From Minwuia thermotolerans (GTDB lineage: Bacteria; Pseudomonadota; Alphaproteobacteria; Minwuiales; Minwuiaceae), in assembly GCA_021604565.1 (NCBI GenBank), contig BQJF01000036.1:1-41827 (forward strand): DNA of 41,827 bases. The letters are read 5' to 3'. Of this stretch, positions 1-8,163 are shown in pieces; position 1 is the stretch's first letter; each line of letters starts with the position of its first letter. Below the pieces are notes generated by a model that was not told the DNA's origin, did no database searches, and saw only the letters and a list, made by a program, of their open reading frames with translations. The translations under genes were made by a program, and so were the position numbers.

Positions 1-38
1 GGTTCGCCCATGGACAGCAGCAGGGGGCGCGGTGACAT
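1..38 (-). CDS. pdxA: 4-hydroxythreonine-4-phosphate dehydrogenase PdxA, N-terminal fragment (cut by window edge)
   Basis: Only 12 complete codons are inside the window. Read on the minus strand from an ATG at 38 they give MSPRPLLLSMGE followed by the start of a proline codon, which matches the conserved PdxA amino terminus (a hydrophobic strand followed by T/S-M-G-[DE]-P). PdxA is an NAD-dependent dehydrogenase of the DXP-dependent pyridoxal phosphate pathway. The start lies two bases beyond the surA stop codon, so the two genes are almost certainly cotranscribed. The order surA-pdxA(-rsmA) is the usual proteobacterial one. The identification rests on very few residues plus this context. Confidence 0.65.
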   Translation of the reverse strand, partial: MSPRPLLLSMGE

Positions 39-40
39 GG

Positions 41-1300
41 TCAGCGCAGATCGATGATGGCGTCACGCCGCAGGTCGCGCAGCGCGCTGCGTGCCCGCCG
101 GTTCAGCTTGGCCAGGATCAGGTTGTTGCGGACCTGATCGCGGTTCGGTGAAGCATCGATGGGCTGAGAACGATTGCAGATCACCAGCACATGAAACCCG
201 GCTGCGGTCCGCAGGGGTTCGCTGCTGTCGCCCACATTCAGCTTGGCGATGGCCTTGCCGAATTCGTCCGGCAGATCCCCGATCTTCAGGGTGCCCAACT
301 GGGCGGACTGGGCATTGTCGAGTGTCTCGGCAACCTGATCGATGCCGGCACAACTGCGAATTCTGCTGCGGGCAGCCTCGGCGTCGGACTGGGCAGCCGT
401 CACCGCAGCCTCATTGGCGGCGCGCCCCAGCGGGATCAGCAGTTGCGCCAGTTCGACCTCGATTGAATCGACGGCTTCCTCGCCCAGGATACGACGTCCC
501 TCGACCGCGACAATCACGAACCCGAGCGGCGTCCTGACCGGATCGGAAACCTCGCCCGCTGACATGTTGATCAGAACGGCTGCCACTTCGTCACTCAACT
601 GGGCCGGGCGCACCCATCCGACCGTGCCGCCATCCTCCGCATCCGCACCGACGGAGAACTGGCGGGCCAGTGCCGCGAAATCGGCGCCGGAACGGATCTG
701 CCGGACCAGACGCTCGGCTGCGGCACGCACCTCCGGCTCATCCTGCGGCTGGTCGACGCTCAGAATGATCTCCCGGACATTGAACACGGCCTGGCCACGG
801 CTGGCTTCCTGCTGGCGGATCGCCTCGTCGATTTCCTCATCCGAGACATCGACCGTGCGCAACAGGCGCGCACTCACGTACTGCTCCCAGGCGATGCTCG
901 CCAGGTACTGTCGGCGCAGGGTGGCAAGATCGACGCCCGCTGCTTCCAGCCGACCGGTCAGACCGGTTACACTCAGGTTGTTGCGCTCGGCGAGCCGGGC
1001 AATCTCTTCGTCGATCTGTTCGTTCGTGACCTCGACACCGATCTTGCGCGCGGCCTGCATCTGCAGGCTTTCATCGGTCAGGTTGCGCAGCACCTGTGAC
1101 CGGATTCGGCGACGGGTGTCCTGCGTTCTTGGCAGATTGGCGCTGGCAACCACCAGATCGATGCGTTCCTCCAGATCAAAGGCGGAGATCACTTCATCAT
1201 TCACCACGGCGGCAATGCCGAACACCTGCTGGGCCCGTCCCTCGTCAGGATGGCCGGTCAGGATCAGCAGCCCGGTGAGGGCGATCAGGAAAGCGCGCAT
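41..1300 (-). CDS. surA: SurA-type periplasmic peptidyl-prolyl cis-trans isomerase / outer-membrane protein chaperone
   Basis: A 419-residue protein beginning MRAFLIALTG, with a signal peptide of about 23 residues ending near GRAQQ. A SurA N-terminal helical domain follows (about residues 26-165; VNDEVISAFDLEERI is characteristic), then a parvulin PPIase domain (about 172-270, with FAALARQFS and GGTVGW) and a second, more divergent parvulin-like domain (about 285-395). SurA escorts unfolded beta-barrel proteins, LptD among them, across the periplasm to the BAM complex. I chose the ATG at 1300 because a signal peptide follows it directly and a GGAG ribosome site sits 6 bases upstream; the open frame continues to 1456, but that extension is not hydrophobic. 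It normally follows lptD directly, but here a LysR/pirin block intervenes, so it probably has its own promoter in 1301-1493. Confidence 0.93.
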   Translation of the reverse strand: MRAFLIALTGLLILTGHPDEGRAQQVFGIAAVVNDEVISAFDLEERIDLVVASANLPRTQDTRRRIRSQVLRNLTDESLQMQAARKIGVEVTNEQIDEEIARLAERNNLSVTGLTGRLEAAGVDLATLRRQYLASIAWEQYVSARLLRTVDVSDEEIDEAIRQQEASRGQAVFNVREIILSVDQPQDEPEVRAAAERLVRQIRSGADFAALARQFSVGADAEDGGTVGWVRPAQLSDEVAAVLINMSAGEVSDPVRTPLGFVIVAVEGRRILGEEAVDSIEVELAQLLIPLGRAANEAAVTAAQSDAEAARSRIRSCAGIDQVAETLDNAQSAQLGTLKIGDLPDEFGKAIAKLNVGDSSEPLRTAAGFHVLVICNRSQPIDASPNRDQVRNNLILAKLNRRARSALRDLRRDAIIDLR

Positions 1301-1493
1301 GTCTGCTCCACAAAGCGTTCCGTGTGTATGACATGCTCTACCGGATTGCCGACCGCATTCCAACCGGCACCGTATCGCCAGAAGAACGGGATAGGCACCT
1401 GGGTTCCGATGCTGGTTGTGGGAAGGTCTGCGCATGTGCGTTCTGATTGGTCTCACAGGTGTCGTCTTGCCGTAGGAGGCGGTGCCGGCTCGA

Positions 1494-2408
1494 CTACGTG
1501 ATCGGGCTGTCCTGTACGACTGTCGGCAACTGCTTGCGCAGGAATGCGACCATTGCCTCCACCTGGGGTGGCACGCCCTTTCGGGAGGGCATGAGCAGGC
1601 TCAGTTCCGGCAGGCCGGCGGTCCAGTCCGGCAGCAAACGACAGAGCTGCCCGGCAGCGACTTCATCCCGACAGACATAGTGTGGCAGGGCAACGATACC
1701 GAGCCCTTCGGCAGCCGCCTGCTTGAGTGTTGCCATGTCGTCGCTGCGCAGGCGTACCTGGTGGGGGACGGTGGCGGTCGTTCCACCGGCATCCTGCAGC
1801 GACCAGGAATCATGGTCCGGACGCCAACCCAGGGTCAGGGCCGCGCGGCCTTCCAGTTCCTCGGGTGTGCCGGGCGTGCCATGGCTCTCCAGATAGCCTG
1901 GTGACGCAAAGAGATGCCATGGCACCACGGCCACCCGGCGCTGGATCAACTGGGAGTCCGGCAGCAGCCTGACATGGCCCCGAATGGCAATATCGACCCC
2001 GTCCCCGATCAGGTCGGCGAACGCGTTGGATACCTGTTGACGCACCACGACCCCCGGATTCTCGGCGAGGTAGAGGGGCAGGAGCCTGCTGACGGCAAAT
2101 TGCGCCACGCCGACCGAGCAGGACAGCGTGACCGAACCTTCAAGGATGTCGTGCCCGCGCCGAACTGCCGCCTCCGCAGTGGCCATGCAGTCCAGTGCCG
2201 CTCTGGCGTGTTGAAGATACGCCTTTCCCGCTTCGGTCAGGGACAGATGCCGCGAATTCCGCTGCAGCAGTCTGGTGTCCAGCGACTCCTCCAGTTGCCG
2301 GACATGGCGGCTGATCCGCGACTTGGGAATGCCAAGTGCCCTGGCAGCGGCTGAGAATCCCTGTTTCTCGGCGACGTTCACGAAGTAGAAGGCGTGATTG
2401 AGGTCCAT
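1494..2408 (-). CDS. LysR-family transcriptional regulator, divergent from pirin
   Basis: About 304 residues. The N-terminal winged helix-turn-helix is typical of LysR proteins (MDLNHAFYFVNVAEKQGFSA, then ALGIPKSRISRHVRQLE and RLLQRNSRHLSLTEAG). A substrate-binding-like effector domain fills residues of about 90-300. LysR regulators commonly control the divergent neighbour and themselves from a shared intergenic region; here the neighbour is a pirin-family gene, a frequent pairing. The start at 2408 (MDLNH) is preferred because most family members begin there; an in-frame ATG at 2435 would add nine residues and is possible. The inducer cannot be deduced. The gene lies between lptD and surA, which are usually adjacent, so it looks like part of an insertion into the envelope operon. 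Confidence 0.9.
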   Translation of the reverse strand: MDLNHAFYFVNVAEKQGFSAAARALGIPKSRISRHVRQLEESLDTRLLQRNSRHLSLTEAGKAYLQHARAALDCMATAEAAVRRGHDILEGSVTLSCSVGVAQFAVSRLLPLYLAENPGVVVRQQVSNAFADLIGDGVDIAIRGHVRLLPDSQLIQRRVAVVPWHLFASPGYLESHGTPGTPEELEGRAALTLGWRPDHDSWSLQDAGGTTATVPHQVRLRSDDMATLKQAAAEGLGIVALPHYVCRDEVAAGQLCRLLPDWTAGLPELSLLMPSRKGVPPQVEAMVAFLRKQLPTVVQDSPIT

Positions 2409-2435
2409 GAGCAGCAATCCATTCGCTGTGATCAT

Positions 2436-2527
2436 TGTTCCATTTTTTGAACGGAATATTCCGATTTCAACGTATTTCGCCAGGATTGTCCCGCAATTAG
2501 CTTTGTTTCCACACAAAGGAGGCAATC
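2436..2527. promoter_or_regulatory. LysR/pirin divergent control region with two inverted repeats
   Basis: The spacer between the divergent LysR and pirin genes is AT-richer than its surroundings. It holds GTTCCATTTTTTGAAC (2437-2452, arms GTTC/GAAC) directly joined to the perfect 12-base palindrome CGGAATATTCCG (2452-2463). Nearer the pirin start, CTTTGT (2501-2506) can pair with ACAAAG (2513-2518), and this second arm touches the strong ribosome site AAAGGAGG (2515-2522). The first two repeats are the best operator candidates for the LysR protein. Their role is inferred from position only. Confidence 0.45.
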
Positions 2528-3394
2528 ATGACCAATCCGCACGAACTTCAGGCCCCCCGTCGGGACACAGCGGTTACCGCACGTCAGCATGGGGAGACGA
2601 TGTCCCTGGGCACCGGATTTGAAGCGCTCAGCTTCAGCCACCGGCAACTCGACGGGATGATGGATCCGCTGATCATGGTCGATCACTTCACGATGACCGA
2701 GCCGACTTTTGGCGCCCATGCCCATGCGGGTCTCTCGGCGGTCAGCGTGCTGTTCGAAGACAGCACCGGCACTTTCCGCAACAGGGACTCACTGGGCAAC
2801 GACATCGGGCTTGCCCCCGGCGATCTTTACTGGCTCAGGGCGGCGCGTGGTGCGGTGCATGACGAAGCTCCGACACCGGGGTCCAGAACCCACGGGCTGC
2901 AGCTCTTCGTCAACATGCCTGCGTCGGACAGGCAGCAGGCCCCGGCCTCGCTGCACGTGCCTGCCGGGCAGATGCCGGTGCTCGAGGGCACGGGTCACCG
3001 GGTGCGGGTGATGACCGGTGAGAGCAACGGCGTGGCCGGAGTCACACCGCCTGCGTTGCCGTTAGCCATCCTGGATATCCACCTGGAGCCGGGCGGTAAC
3101 TTCGCCCATCCCGTCGCCCCGGACCACGCCGCGTGGATCCATGCCATCCGTGGTGAGGTCATGGTCGAGCTGGACGGCGAAACCCACCTGGTCAGTGGAC
3201 AACAGGCTCTTGCTGTCCGGAATACCGGTGTCATTGGCATGTCGAGCCTATCAGGTGGTCAGGCCGTACTGCTCAGTGGCAAGCCGCTGCATGAACCGTT
3301 CATCCAGAGGGGACCGTTTGCCATGCGCAACGCGGAGGAACTGGCAGCGGTCGTCGCCGCGCATGAGGCCGGCGAGCTTGGCGCAATCGACTGA
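2528..3394 (+). CDS. Pirin family protein (bicupin)
   Basis: A 288-residue cytoplasmic cupin protein. The pirin metal-site residues are all visible: His64 and His66 in HAHAG, His111 and Glu113 in VHDE. The surrounding family signature (GDLYWLRAARGAVHDEAP) and a C-terminal pirin domain (about residues 180-285) are also present. Pirins bind one Fe; some members act as quercetin 2,3-dioxygenases, others as redox-sensing regulators, and the substrate here is unknown. The ATG at 2528 follows an excellent AAAGGAGG ribosome site with five bases of spacing, which fixes the start. It is transcribed divergently from the LysR gene and is probably its target. Confidence 0.92.
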   Translation: MTNPHELQAPRRDTAVTARQHGETMSLGTGFEALSFSHRQLDGMMDPLIMVDHFTMTEPTFGAHAHAGLSAVSVLFEDSTGTFRNRDSLGNDIGLAPGDLYWLRAARGAVHDEAPTPGSRTHGLQLFVNMPASDRQQAPASLHVPAGQMPVLEGTGHRVRVMTGESNGVAGVTPPALPLAILDIHLEPGGNFAHPVAPDHAAWIHAIRGEVMVELDGETHLVSGQQALAVRNTGVIGMSSLSGGQAVLLSGKPLHEPFIQRGPFAMRNAEELAAVVAAHEAGELGAID

Positions 3395-3419
3395 GCGTGG
3401 GGCCTGGCACCATACCGTC

Positions 3420-3563
3420 TGCCTTTCGGACACCACTGACGAGGTCGCGATGATGTGTGTGGTGAACACCCGTCGGTCCTTCCTGGGCATGTTCAGGACG
3501 CATCCGTCCCTGCAGGATCGCGTACGCACGATCTCGGAAATGACGAAGACACCGGCGCCCGCC
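3420..3563 (+). pseudogene. C-terminal remnant of an M48 (HtpX-like) metalloprotease
   Basis: Frame 3 of the spacer between pirin and lptD encodes SDTTDEVAMMCVVNTRRSF and then FRTHPSLQDRVRTISEM. This resembles the carboxyl end of M48/HtpX-type peptidases, where an N-R-x-[SG]-F stretch precedes a F-x-T-H-P-x-x-x-x-R-[IV] motif. There is no HExxH zinc site and no membrane segments: upstream the frame runs into the pirin gene. No plausible start or ribosome site precedes the fragment. I therefore read it as the surviving 3' end of a protease gene lost by deletion. The open frame continues to 3677 over the antisense 3' end of lptD, but that part does not look like protein. The call depends on motif recognition by eye. 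Confidence 0.5.
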
Positions 3564-3606
3564 AGCCCGCTGAGACCTGTCGGGCGGGAGCGTCCCCGGC
3601 GCGGCG

Positions 3607-5766
3607 TCAGTTCAGACCCAGCAACTGGACCCGAACGAACACGGACGTTGAGGCCTCGATATCGCGGTCGCTGGTGAAGTCGCGCACGGCCCCGATCTGG
3701 AAATCAAAGCATTCGTCGAGGTACTGCAGGCCGAATTCCGCGCGCAGGGAACCGCCGGAACGTGTCAGGTCATGGCGGTAGGCGCCGAACGCCTTCCAGG
3801 AGTCGGCCACGGCGGCGGAGGCTTCCATGTTCAGTTCCTCCACATCGCCGATCGCGACGCCACCGCCAATGGCTGCCTGTGAGACATAACCAAGCTTCAG
3901 CCGGTAGCGTTCGTCGCCCGCCTCGATCAGGTGTTCGTGACGTTCCACGGTCGGTCCATCCGCATCGAAGCGGAACCGCAGCGAATAATTGACCAGTTCC
4001 GACGGGGCGATGCTCAGGCGTCCGACGAAGTCGGAGAAGCGATCCTCCAGGCCCGTGCCGACATTGGCAGAGCTTGTCTGGTTCAGGCGGATCGACTGCC
4101 CGATGATCAGGTCCGTCCGGCCGCCACCCTCTCCGTGCAGGCCAAGCCGCAGGCCATAGTTCACCCGGCTGCCGCTTTCGATCCGGTCGAAGCCGACGAA
4201 GCGGTTGCGTTCGAACAGATTGGCCTCGGAAAACTCGAAGCTCTGGGAGTCCTCGTTCGGAATGGCATCCGGATTGCCGCCGCCCGGAGAGGCAATGACC
4301 TGCACCACCGGCTCGACGGTCTGCATCAGGCGGCCTTCCTGCTTCACCATCGGCAAACGCCACATCATGCTGGCCATGGGCCAGATCCGGCCCGTGACTT
4401 CATCGTCATTCACCGCCGTGATGTCGGTGCTCTGTGCCTCCGAGATCATGTAGCCGTCACCGCGCAGGTGCAGGCCGAACGTCATCAGATCGCCGAACTG
4501 ACCGATGTGATCGGCTGCCCAGTCGCCCTCCAGCGACAGCCTGCGGGTATCACGCCCGCCGGTTCGTTGCAGGGCAACGGCGCTGAGTGTCCCGTCCAGC
4601 CGTCCGCCGACAGATGGCTCAGCACTCGTGGAATAGCTCGCCAGTGGCAGGACGAGGGGTGTGTCGCCGTCCTTGTCGTTCTCCCGCAGGCTCTGGAAGG
4701 CGAAGAACTCGACCGAAGCGGCATGACGGCCACGGATACCGCGCAGATAGAGGTCCGAAGTCAGGACGTCGGCGGAACTGATGTCGTAGCGCTGCAGGTA
4801 GGTATCGTCGCTGGCCCGGTTCAGGTCGAAACCGGATTCGAATCCCCGGCCGACGTCGAACCGGCCGGCTGACTGGATATGGCCGCGAAACTCTTCCGCA
4901 CCGGTCTTGCGGTTGTTGATGTCGACTTCGTCCACGTAGGTGATGGAGCCGGTGGTATCGAACGTGCCGTTGTCGTAACGCCTGCGGTATTCACCGCCAA
5001 GGACCACACCTTCCTTCGACGTGACACGCGGGCTGAAGGTGAAGTCACTGGTGTCATCCAGCACGACGTAGAGCGGCAACGTCAGCTGGGCGCCCAGCTC
5101 CGTCGACGACCCGATGATCGGGGTCAGAACGCCGCTCTTGCGGTCGATGGTCGGGTCGGGGTGATAGAAGTACGGCGTATAGAAGATCGGTACGCCGAAC
5201 ATCTCGAACATGGCATCTTCGTATTCGACGATCTCCGTCGATGTGTCGCGGGTGACCTTGCCGGACTTGATCTGCCAGATCGGCGGCCTGTCGGGATGCT
5301 CGGGACAGGACTCGCAGCGGGTGAACACCGCGCGTTCCAGCACGGTGCGGTCCTCGCCCTCGCGTCTGGCGACGCGGGCGGAGAGGCGGCTGCGGTCGGC
5401 CCGCTGTACCCGGATCTCGCGAATGATGCCCTGCTTGAAGCCGTCCGACAGTTCGACGTATTCGGCAAAAGCGACATCGCCGCTCGGCTCCCGCAGCATG
5501 ACATTGCCGGTTGCGGTGACGATGTCGTCGCGTTCGTTGTAGGTGACGACATCGGCGAACAGGATCCGTTCACCCTGGGTGATCTCGACACTGCCGCGCG
5601 CCGTGACGATGCCCAGATCGCGTTCGTATATCATCTCGTCGGCTTCCAGCTCGGTCGGCAGCGCCTGGTCGTCCGACTGTGCATGCACCGCACCCGGTGT
5701 CACCAGGGCGAACATCAGCAGCAACAGGGCCAGCAGCCCGGCAATCTGGGCGCGTCGTGCCCTCAT
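3607..5766 (-). CDS. lptD: LPS-assembly outer-membrane protein LptD
   Basis: A 719-residue precursor that inserts LPS into the outer leaflet of the outer membrane together with LptE. A signal peptide covers residues 1-30 (ending AVHAQ). An LptA/OstA-like periplasmic domain follows (about 38-160; ELEADEMIYERDLGIVTARGSVEI), then a long beta-barrel (about 205-719). Cys151 and Cys154 (RCESCPEH) and Cys686 (DECFDF) are candidates for the inter-domain disulfides needed for maturation. The C-terminal STSVFVRVQLLGLN stretch looks like a terminal barrel strand. The start overlaps the lptG stop by four bases (ATGA), indicating translational coupling in lptF-lptG-lptD. The expected next gene, surA, is displaced by a LysR/pirin block. 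Confidence 0.96.
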   Translation of the reverse strand: MRARRAQIAGLLALLLLMFALVTPGAVHAQSDDQALPTELEADEMIYERDLGIVTARGSVEITQGERILFADVVTYNERDDIVTATGNVMLREPSGDVAFAEYVELSDGFKQGIIREIRVQRADRSRLSARVARREGEDRTVLERAVFTRCESCPEHPDRPPIWQIKSGKVTRDTSTEIVEYEDAMFEMFGVPIFYTPYFYHPDPTIDRKSGVLTPIIGSSTELGAQLTLPLYVVLDDTSDFTFSPRVTSKEGVVLGGEYRRRYDNGTFDTTGSITYVDEVDINNRKTGAEEFRGHIQSAGRFDVGRGFESGFDLNRASDDTYLQRYDISSADVLTSDLYLRGIRGRHAASVEFFAFQSLRENDKDGDTPLVLPLASYSTSAEPSVGGRLDGTLSAVALQRTGGRDTRRLSLEGDWAADHIGQFGDLMTFGLHLRGDGYMISEAQSTDITAVNDDEVTGRIWPMASMMWRLPMVKQEGRLMQTVEPVVQVIASPGGGNPDAIPNEDSQSFEFSEANLFERNRFVGFDRIESGSRVNYGLRLGLHGEGGGRTDLIIGQSIRLNQTSSANVGTGLEDRFSDFVGRLSIAPSELVNYSLRFRFDADGPTVERHEHLIEAGDERYRLKLGYVSQAAIGGGVAIGDVEELNMEASAAVADSWKAFGAYRHDLTRSGGSLRAEFGLQYLDECFDFQIGAVRDFTSDRDIEASTSVFVRVQLLGLN

Positions 5767-6857
5767 CCGTCTTCCAGATGAAACATGGCCGCAACCGCCG
5801 ACATGGTCGTGACAGCAGCAGGTGTCCAGGCGGCGAGGATGATCGGCAGCTTGCCTGCGGAACCGAAGGCCTCCACCAGATCGGTGATGAAGAAGACGCT
5901 GAAGCCCGCCATGGCACCGGAAAAGAAGACCCAGCCGGTACCGCCCTTGCGGCGGCTGAGACGGATGCAGAAGGTGGCGGCCAGCAGGACCATGGCCGAC
6001 AGCAGCAGCGGCAGCGCCAGCAGGGAGTTCCAGTACAGGCGATGCGACAGCGCGTTGAAGCCGGAATGCTCCAGCAACACGATGAAGCTTGGCAGTTCCC
6101 AGAACGACAGGGTTTCCGGCGCGGCAAGGCTGTCCACGATCTGGGCGAATGTCAGGGTTGTCGGGATGCTGGTCCGTGGCAGCAACTGGCGTGGCCCGTT
6201 CGGTGAGGTGATGCGCGCGTTCTCCAGCAGCCAGGCGCCCTTGACCAGTTTCGCGCGCTCCGCGTCCGTTCGGCTGTCGAACGTGTCGTTCAGGCCGTAG
6301 GTGAAGATCGTGACATCGTTCAGGATCTCTCCGTCACCCGAGACGCTGTTCGCATGGATCACCTGATGTCCGGTGCGGTTGACTTCGCGCAGCCAGAGTC
6401 CGGTACGCACCGACACGCTGATCAGGCTGCTCTCGCCCTTGAAGTACTGGTTGCTCAACTGGTCGTATCGTCCGCTCAGCGCCGCGCCGACGGGATTGAC
6501 CACCGTCACCAGGATCGCACCCGCAGTCGCGGAGACGAGCAGCAGGGGCGTCAGGATCTGCCAGATCGAAACCCCTGCCGCCCTGGCCACGACAAGTTCG
6601 CTGGAGTTCGCCAGACGGGTCAGTGCCAGCATGGCGCCGAACAGGAACACGAACGGCCAGAGCTTCTGGATCGTGGCCGGCAGCTTCATCAGGGAAAGCT
6701 GCATGACAGCGAGAATCGTGACCTCCGGCCTGTCACCCGCCTTGCGCAGGTGTTCGATGACCTCGACCGTGAACATGACCACCACCAGCAGGCCAAGCAC
6801 GATACCCGCGCCGATCAGGAACTGTCGACCGATGTAGACGCCCAGCGTCTGCAGCAT
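5763..6857 (-). CDS. lptG: LPS export ABC transporter permease LptG
   Basis: A 364-residue YjgP/YjgQ-family inner-membrane permease. There are three membrane segments near the N terminus (including GAGIVLGLLVVVMFTVEVIEHL and LWPFVFLFGAMLALTRL) and three near the C terminus, with a large periplasmic beta-jellyroll domain between them. With LptF and the ATPase LptB it extracts LPS from the inner membrane and passes it to LptC/LptA. The segment SSELVVARAAGVSIWQIL is the family's conserved coupling-helix region that contacts LptB. It starts two bases after the lptF stop and overlaps lptD by four bases. No lptB or lptC is in the window. Confidence 0.95.
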   Translation of the reverse strand: MLQTLGVYIGRQFLIGAGIVLGLLVVVMFTVEVIEHLRKAGDRPEVTILAVMQLSLMKLPATIQKLWPFVFLFGAMLALTRLANSSELVVARAAGVSIWQILTPLLLVSATAGAILVTVVNPVGAALSGRYDQLSNQYFKGESSLISVSVRTGLWLREVNRTGHQVIHANSVSGDGEILNDVTIFTYGLNDTFDSRTDAERAKLVKGAWLLENARITSPNGPRQLLPRTSIPTTLTFAQIVDSLAAPETLSFWELPSFIVLLEHSGFNALSHRLYWNSLLALPLLLSAMVLLAATFCIRLSRRKGGTGWVFFSGAMAGFSVFFITDLVEAFGSAGKLPIILAAWTPAAVTTMSAVAAMFHLEDG

Positions 6858-6859
6858 TC

Positions 6860-8005
6860 TCAGTCCCCTCCCGCAGTCTGGGCGGAGGGGAGGTTCGGGG
6901 ATGGCGGCGCAGGCACTGCGGCGCCGCCACCTGCTCCGGGCCGGATCATGTAGAGACTGATACCTATGCCACCGGCGATCAGGATGTAGAGCAGGACCAG
7001 AGCGAACGGTGAACTTCCACCGGCCTGGACCAGTGCCAGTGCGGCACCCTGGACCAGTCCCGCGGCGATGGAGGCGACAAGGATACGGCGTCCCTGACCA
7101 CGGCGGTCGAATTCGCCGGACAGGATCGCGGCAATGGCGATCAGGCTGAAGGTGATCGCGAGCAGGGGCAGGGCAACGCGCTTGTGCGCCTCCGCCTGCT
7201 GCCGCCAGAAGGCATCGCCCGTCAGTCCGGCCCCGGTCTCCAGCAGGGTGAGGATGCTCAGTTCCTCCAGCTTCTTGGGCCGGACAGGTACGGAGCTGCC
7301 GAACATGTTCACTTCCAGCGTATAGCTGTCGAAGAACAGCAGGCTGACATCGCCGCTGCTGGTGTCCCGTTCCTGGCGGTTGCCGTCGAGAAGCAGGATC
7401 TTCGGGCCATCATCGCTGCGGATGATGGTGCCTTTTTCCGCCATCATCGTGACGGTCTTCTTGGTGTCGCGGTCGTCCTGGATCAGCAACCCGCGCAGCT
7501 CGCCCCCCGGGTGGCGTTCGCGGACATATACCGTCAGCTTGCTCTGCAGCGGCGTGAATTGCTGTTCGCGCAGGACCAGCGTCGAATAGATGTAATGCCA
7601 GGCGAAGCGGGTATCGCGCATCGTCGTGTTGGCCAGCGGCATGAAGTAGAAGGTCATGGAGGCGACGACGACGGCGCAGCCGCAGCCCAGGATGATGCCG
7701 GGCCGCGCCAGTCGCATCCGGCTGAGACCCGCCGCGCGCATCACCACCAGTTCACTGTCCGTGGACAGCCGCCAGTAGGCGTAGAGCATGCCGCAGAACA
7801 GTCCGATGGGCATTGTCACCGGCAGCAGTTGCGGCAGCAGCAGCAGGGTGATGTATGCAAAAGCGCTGGCCGTCATGTCATAATTGATGATCTCGTCGAC
7901 GAAGCGCAGCGCCTGCACGATCCAGATCACGCCGGTCAGCACCGACGTGACAAACAGGAACGGACCGATGGCCGTGCGGATCATGTATCGACTGAGGGCG
8001 CGCAT
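6860..8005 (-). CDS. lptF: LPS export ABC transporter permease LptF
   Basis: A 381-residue YjgP/YjgQ-family permease and partner of LptG. It begins MRALSRYMIRTAIGPFLFV and has membrane segments near the N terminus (about 15-35, 50-75, 95-120) and C terminus (about 275-355), separated by a periplasmic domain. The coupling region reads DSELVVMRAAGLSRMRLARPG. The last 25 residues are proline/alanine-rich and probably a disordered tail. It is the first gene of the lptF-lptG-lptD unit and diverges from pepA. No ribosome site is visible before the ATG, and the best promoter lies almost on top of it, so the message may be nearly leaderless. Confidence 0.95.
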   Translation of the reverse strand: MRALSRYMIRTAIGPFLFVTSVLTGVIWIVQALRFVDEIINYDMTASAFAYITLLLLPQLLPVTMPIGLFCGMLYAYWRLSTDSELVVMRAAGLSRMRLARPGIILGCGCAVVVASMTFYFMPLANTTMRDTRFAWHYIYSTLVLREQQFTPLQSKLTVYVRERHPGGELRGLLIQDDRDTKKTVTMMAEKGTIIRSDDGPKILLLDGNRQERDTSSGDVSLLFFDSYTLEVNMFGSSVPVRPKKLEELSILTLLETGAGLTGDAFWRQQAEAHKRVALPLLAITFSLIAIAAILSGEFDRRGQGRRILVASIAAGLVQGAALALVQAGGSSPFALVLLYILIAGGIGISLYMIRPGAGGGAAVPAPPSPNLPSAQTAGGD

Positions 8006-8013
8006 GGCCGCGG

Positions 8014-8041
8014 AGTATAGCCGTCATGGCGTCATGTTAAA
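8014..8041 (-). promoter_or_regulatory. Candidate promoter of lptF-lptG-lptD
   Basis: On the minus strand TTTAAC (8041-8036) and TATACT (8019-8014) are separated by 16 bases, a good sigma-70-like pair. Transcription would begin around 8007, only a base or two before the lptF ATG at 8005. Found by inspection only. Confidence 0.4.
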
Positions 8042-8070
8042 GATGGGGTGGTGCTCACAATTCGCGGCGT

Positions 8071-8099
8071 TTGCGCACCCCGCCAAACGCTGCAATATA
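8071..8099 (+). promoter_or_regulatory. Candidate promoter of pepA
   Basis: TTGCGC (8071-8076) and AATATA (8094-8099) with a 17-base spacer precede pepA by about 65 bases. It is the best sigma-70-like pair in the 158-base lptF/pepA spacer. Found by inspection only. Confidence 0.35.
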
Positions 8100-8163
8100 T
8101 GCGGCAGGAAAGGGACACCGGTCCGGTGTCCGGCAAGAATCATTCGGGAGCGGGCGGAAACAG

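Noticed and set aside
342..1331. 329-aa plus-strand open frame opposite surA
   Set aside because: Antisense shadow; Ser/Ala/Arg-rich translation, no ribosome site, and surA is unambiguous on the other strand.
3558..3588. CCCGCC/GGCGGG inverted repeat near the lptD 3' end as a terminator
   Set aside because: Short stem with long loop and no T-run on either strand; not distinguishable from GC-rich background.
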